The translations under genes and the position numbers were made by a program. This document shows positions 23,869-25,973 of a DNA stretch of 25,973 nt, piece by piece; positions within the stretch are counted from its first letter, which is position 1; every line of letters begins with the position of its first letter. Origin of the DNA: an uncultured Blautia sp. (GTDB taxonomy: Bacteria > Bacillota > Clostridia > Lachnospirales > Lachnospiraceae); the NCBI GenBank assembly GCA_934358405.1, contig CAKRKL010000014.1, positions 1 through 25,973 on the forward strand. The letters are read 5' to 3'. The notes beneath the pieces were generated by a model. It did not search any database, was not told the origin of the DNA, and was given only the letters and a program-made list of their open reading frames with translations.

Positions 23869-25197
23869 ATGGAAGAAGCACTGATCAAGAGAATCCTTCC
23901 GCACAGTATTGAAGCAGAACAGTCTGTCATCGGTTCTATGATCCTGGATCGTGATGCCATTTTGGTAGCTTCCGAGATTCTTACCAGCGATGATTTTTAT
24001 CAGAGTCAGTATGGAATCATTTTTGATGCTATGGTGGAGCTGTGTAATGAGGGAAAACCGGTAGATCTGGTTACTCTTCAGAACCGTCTGAAGGAGAAAG
24101 ATCTTCCTCCGGATATCAGCAGCATGGAATACGTAAGAGACCTGATTTCTGCTGTTCCCACATCTGCAAATGTAAAGTACTATGCGAATATTGTCAGCGA
24201 AAAGGCTGTTTTAAGGCGTCTGATCAAGGTCAATGAGGAAGTGGAAAATTCCTGTTATCTTGAGAAAGACAGCACACAGATGATTCTGGAGGATGCGGAG
24301 AAAAAGCTTTTTAATGTTCTTCAGCGGAAGACCAGCGATGATTTTGTACCTATTCAGCAGGTTGTATTAAATGCAGTCAATAATATTGAAAAGGCATCCA
24401 AGCTGAAAGGATCCGTAACCGGAATTCCTACGGGATTTGTGGATCTGGATTATAAAACCTCCGGGATGCATGCCTCTGATCTGGTGCTGATCGCTGCCCG
24501 CCCTTCTATGGGAAAAACTGCGTTTGTTCTTAATATTGCCCAGTATATGGCATTTCGCAAGGATGTAACAGTTGCCATATTCAGTTTGGAGATGTCTAAG
24601 GAGCAGCTGGTAAATCGACTTCTTGCCATGGAATCCCATGTGGATTCCCAGAATATGAGAACCGGTAATCTGAAGGACGAGGACTGGACAAAGCTTGTAG
24701 AAGGAGCAGATATTATCGGCCGTTCCAATCTGATCATTGATGATACACCAGGTATTTCTATTTCTGAACTGCGTTCCAAATGCAGAAAGTATAAGCTGGA
24801 ACACAATCTTGGAATTGTAATGATTGATTATCTTCAGCTGATGACAGGAAGCGGACATTCCGATTCCAGACAGCAGGAAATTTCTGATATTTCCCGTTCT
24901 CTTAAGGCACTGGCCCGTGAGATGGATGTGCCGGTTATTGCATTGTCTCAGCTTAGCCGAGCTGTGGAACAGCGTCCGGATCACAGACCTATGCTTTCTG
25001 ACCTTCGAGAGTCAGGAGCAATTGAACAGGATGCGGACGTGGTAATGTTTATTTATCGTGATGATTATTACCACAAAGATACTGAGAAGAAGGATATTGC
25101 GGAGATTATTATAGCCAAGCAGAGAAACGGTCCAATTGGTACCGTAGAGCTTGTATGGCTGCCAAGATACACGCAGTTTGTCAATATGAAGAAATAG
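23869..25197 (+). CDS. dnaB: Replicative DNA helicase DnaB
   Basis: A 442-residue hexameric helicase that unwinds DNA at the replication fork and recruits primase. The N-terminal domain (about 1-100) has PHSIEAEQSVIGSM. The RecA-like domain holds Walker A ARPSMGKT (210-217), FSLEMSKEQL (about 237-246), the Walker B region VMIDYLQLM and LSQLSRAVEQRPDHRPMLSD. The C-terminus with AKQRNGPIGTVEL and a final FVN is typical. The length is normal and no intein is present. The only ribosome binding site, AGAGGATG, is about a dozen bases away, longer than usual. It is the last gene behind gdpP and rplI and ends with a terminator. Confidence 0.97.
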   Translation: MEEALIKRILPHSIEAEQSVIGSMILDRDAILVASEILTSDDFYQSQYGIIFDAMVELCNEGKPVDLVTLQNRLKEKDLPPDISSMEYVRDLISAVPTSANVKYYANIVSEKAVLRRLIKVNEEVENSCYLEKDSTQMILEDAEKKLFNVLQRKTSDDFVPIQQVVLNAVNNIEKASKLKGSVTGIPTGFVDLDYKTSGMHASDLVLIAARPSMGKTAFVLNIAQYMAFRKDVTVAIFSLEMSKEQLVNRLLAMESHVDSQNMRTGNLKDEDWTKLVEGADIIGRSNLIIDDTPGISISELRSKCRKYKLEHNLGIVMIDYLQLMTGSGHSDSRQQEISDISRSLKALAREMDVPVIALSQLSRAVEQRPDHRPMLSDLRESGAIEQDADVVMFIYRDDYYHKDTEKKDIAEIIIAKQRNGPIGTVELVWLPRYTQFVNMKK

Positions 25198-25229
25198 GAA
25201 GCTGTGGCTGCCCGCTGCAGTTTCTGGCG

Positions 25230-25260
25230 AAGGTCGGCAAGTTATGTCGACCTTTTTTTC
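25230..25260 (+). terminator. Terminator of gdpP-rplI-dnaB
   Basis: AAGGTCG (25230-25236) pairs with CGACCTT (25248-25254) around an 11-base loop, with seven T ending at 25259. Confidence 0.88.
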
Positions 25261-25288
25261 TTGCAATTAAGGGTGCCTTTGATATAAT
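25261..25288 (+). promoter_or_regulatory. Promoter of the MerR-type regulator gene
   Basis: TTGCAA (25261-25266), a 16-base spacer and a perfect TATAAT (25283-25288), 30 bases before the ATG. It abuts the dnaB terminator. Confidence 0.65.
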
Positions 25289-25318
25289 AAAAGCAGCAAT
25301 TTTATAAGGAGGGGTAGT

Positions 25319-25870
25319 ATGGAGAAATGTTATACAGTAGCAGAGACTGTGAAGATGACAGGCGTAAAATCCTATGTACTCCGCTACTGGGAAGACGAGC
25401 TCAAGCTGCAGATCGGCAGAAATGAGCTGGGACACCGTTACTACACCGGAGAGGATATTCAGCTTTTTTTGAATATTAAGGAACTGAAGAACCGGGGGCT
25501 TCAGCTAAGAGCTATATATGCGTTGTTGCCAAAGCTTGCAGGAGGAGATCGGAAGGGCTTGCAGGAGGAAGGATCTGCATCATCAATTTGCCTTCTGGAA
25601 GATGCTGTGCCAGAGGAAAGTGGGCAGGAAGAGGAAATATTTAAGGAAGAACTAAGAGAAAGGGTAAGAGATACTGAGGATGATGCAAAAATTCTGGAAT
25701 TCCAGGAAATTATGGAACGTTTGATCACGCAGGAGCTTCATGCGAAAAAAGAAGGGGAAGACAGATGGCGCTCATTAGATGAAGCTATCCGAAGACAGCA
25801 AATTGTCAGAAAAGAAGCAGCGGCAGCATTGGATAAAAAAGGGAAAAAGAAAATCAAAGATCATAAATGA
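25319..25870 (+). CDS. MerR family transcriptional regulator
   Basis: A 183-residue protein with an N-terminal MerR winged-helix domain (about 5-70): the helix-turn-helix YTVAETVKMTGVKSYVLRYW and the wing GHRYYTGEDIQ, then LFLNIKELKNRGLQLRAIYALL. The rest (about 75-183) is charged, rich in Glu and Arg/Lys, and helical (a likely coiled coil near 110-165), with no cysteine set for metals and no recognisable ligand domain. The effector is therefore unknown. Some chromosome- or sporulation-linked MerR-like proteins have this form, but I cannot assign it to one. AAGGAGG lies eight bases before the ATG. It is monocistronic, convergent with the ferredoxin gene. Confidence 0.85.
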   Translation: MEKCYTVAETVKMTGVKSYVLRYWEDELKLQIGRNELGHRYYTGEDIQLFLNIKELKNRGLQLRAIYALLPKLAGGDRKGLQEEGSASSICLLEDAVPEESGQEEEIFKEELRERVRDTEDDAKILEFQEIMERLITQELHAKKEGEDRWRSLDEAIRRQQIVRKEAAAALDKKGKKKIKDHK

Positions 25871-25871
25871 A

Positions 25872-25898
25872 AAAGGAGCTCCCGCAAGGAGCTCCTTT
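25872..25898. terminator. Bidirectional terminator
   Basis: AAAGGAGCTCC (25872-25882) and GGAGCTCCTTT (25888-25898) form a perfect 11-bp stem with a 5-base loop. The T-rich flank lies on the minus-strand side, so it best serves the ferredoxin gene. It also closes the MerR gene, whose stop is at 25868-25870. Confidence 0.85.
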
Positions 25899-25923
25899 AG
25901 CTATCACTGTATAATGGGAAAAA

Positions 25924-25973
25924 TCAACCCTCGCTGATAGCGCCTGTTGGGCAGACATCAGCACAAGTTCCGC
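25924..25973 (-). CDS. Ferredoxin, 4Fe-4S type (C-terminal fragment)
   Basis: Reading the minus strand from the right edge gives GTCADVCPTGAISEG and a stop at 25926-25924. This is the end of a bacterial [4Fe-4S] ferredoxin: a CxxC-like segment, then CPTGAI. The partial first codon (..GC) fits the preceding Cys. Such small proteins carry electrons in anaerobic metabolism. Only the last 15 residues are inside the window. It could also be the last domain of a larger iron-sulfur protein. Confidence 0.8.
   Translation of the reverse strand, partial: GTCADVCPTGAISEG

Noticed and set aside
1..25973. CRISPR array, insertion sequence, prophage or integrated element
   Set aside because: I found no regularly spaced direct repeats, transposase, integrase or terminal repeats; gene content is chromosomal throughout.

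Overview
The window looks like chromosomal DNA from a Gram-positive, low-to-moderate GC, anaerobic gut Clostridium relative, most likely of the family Lachnospiraceae (Blautia/Dorea/Ruminococcus gnavus type). I infer this from the Firmicutes-type promoters and AGGAGG ribosome binding sites, the PPi-type phosphofructokinase, the class B sortase, the DUF951 protein, a Csp-like S8 protease and the block rpsF-ssb-rpsR / gdpP-rplI-dnaB. No database search was possible, so the genus is a guess.

Layout. (1) 1-506: the 3' end of a 23S rRNA gene, no 5S gene behind it, then a tRNA-Asn/Glu/Cys operon with its own promoter and terminator. (2) 564-2106: a MATE exporter whose promoter is followed at once by a terminator-like hairpin. 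(3) 2129-7684, minus strand: a secreted protein that may hold an OB-like fold, and a complete carbohydrate-type ABC importer (ATPase, two permeases, substrate-binding lipoprotein). The binding protein also carries a C-terminal membrane helix. (4) 7697-11830, plus strand: a DUF308/HdeD-like membrane protein, an arginase-fold protein, a variant Lgt and a Csp-like subtilase, closely packed and probably one operon. (5) 11899-14688: an NCS2 purine permease, convergent with a PPi-type 6-phosphofructokinase. (6) 14732-18018: a three-gene module of a small helical protein, a metallopeptidase-like/VWA protein and a MoxR-type AAA+ ATPase. (7) 18028-19910: sortase B, sirtuin and DUF951. (8) 19914-25260: ribosomal protein S6, SSB, S18; then GdpP, L9 and DnaB. 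(9) 25261-25973: a MerR-type regulator and, on the other strand, the C-terminus of a ferredoxin cut by the window edge.

Most of the sequence is ordinary chromosome. I see no phage, insertion sequence, CRISPR array or integrated element. The best candidates for poorly described biology are the VWA/MoxR/small-protein module with a lost HExxH glutamate, the substrate-binding protein apparently anchored at both ends, the Lgt homologue with several signature residues replaced, the arginase-like protein, and the promoter-terminator leader of the MATE gene.
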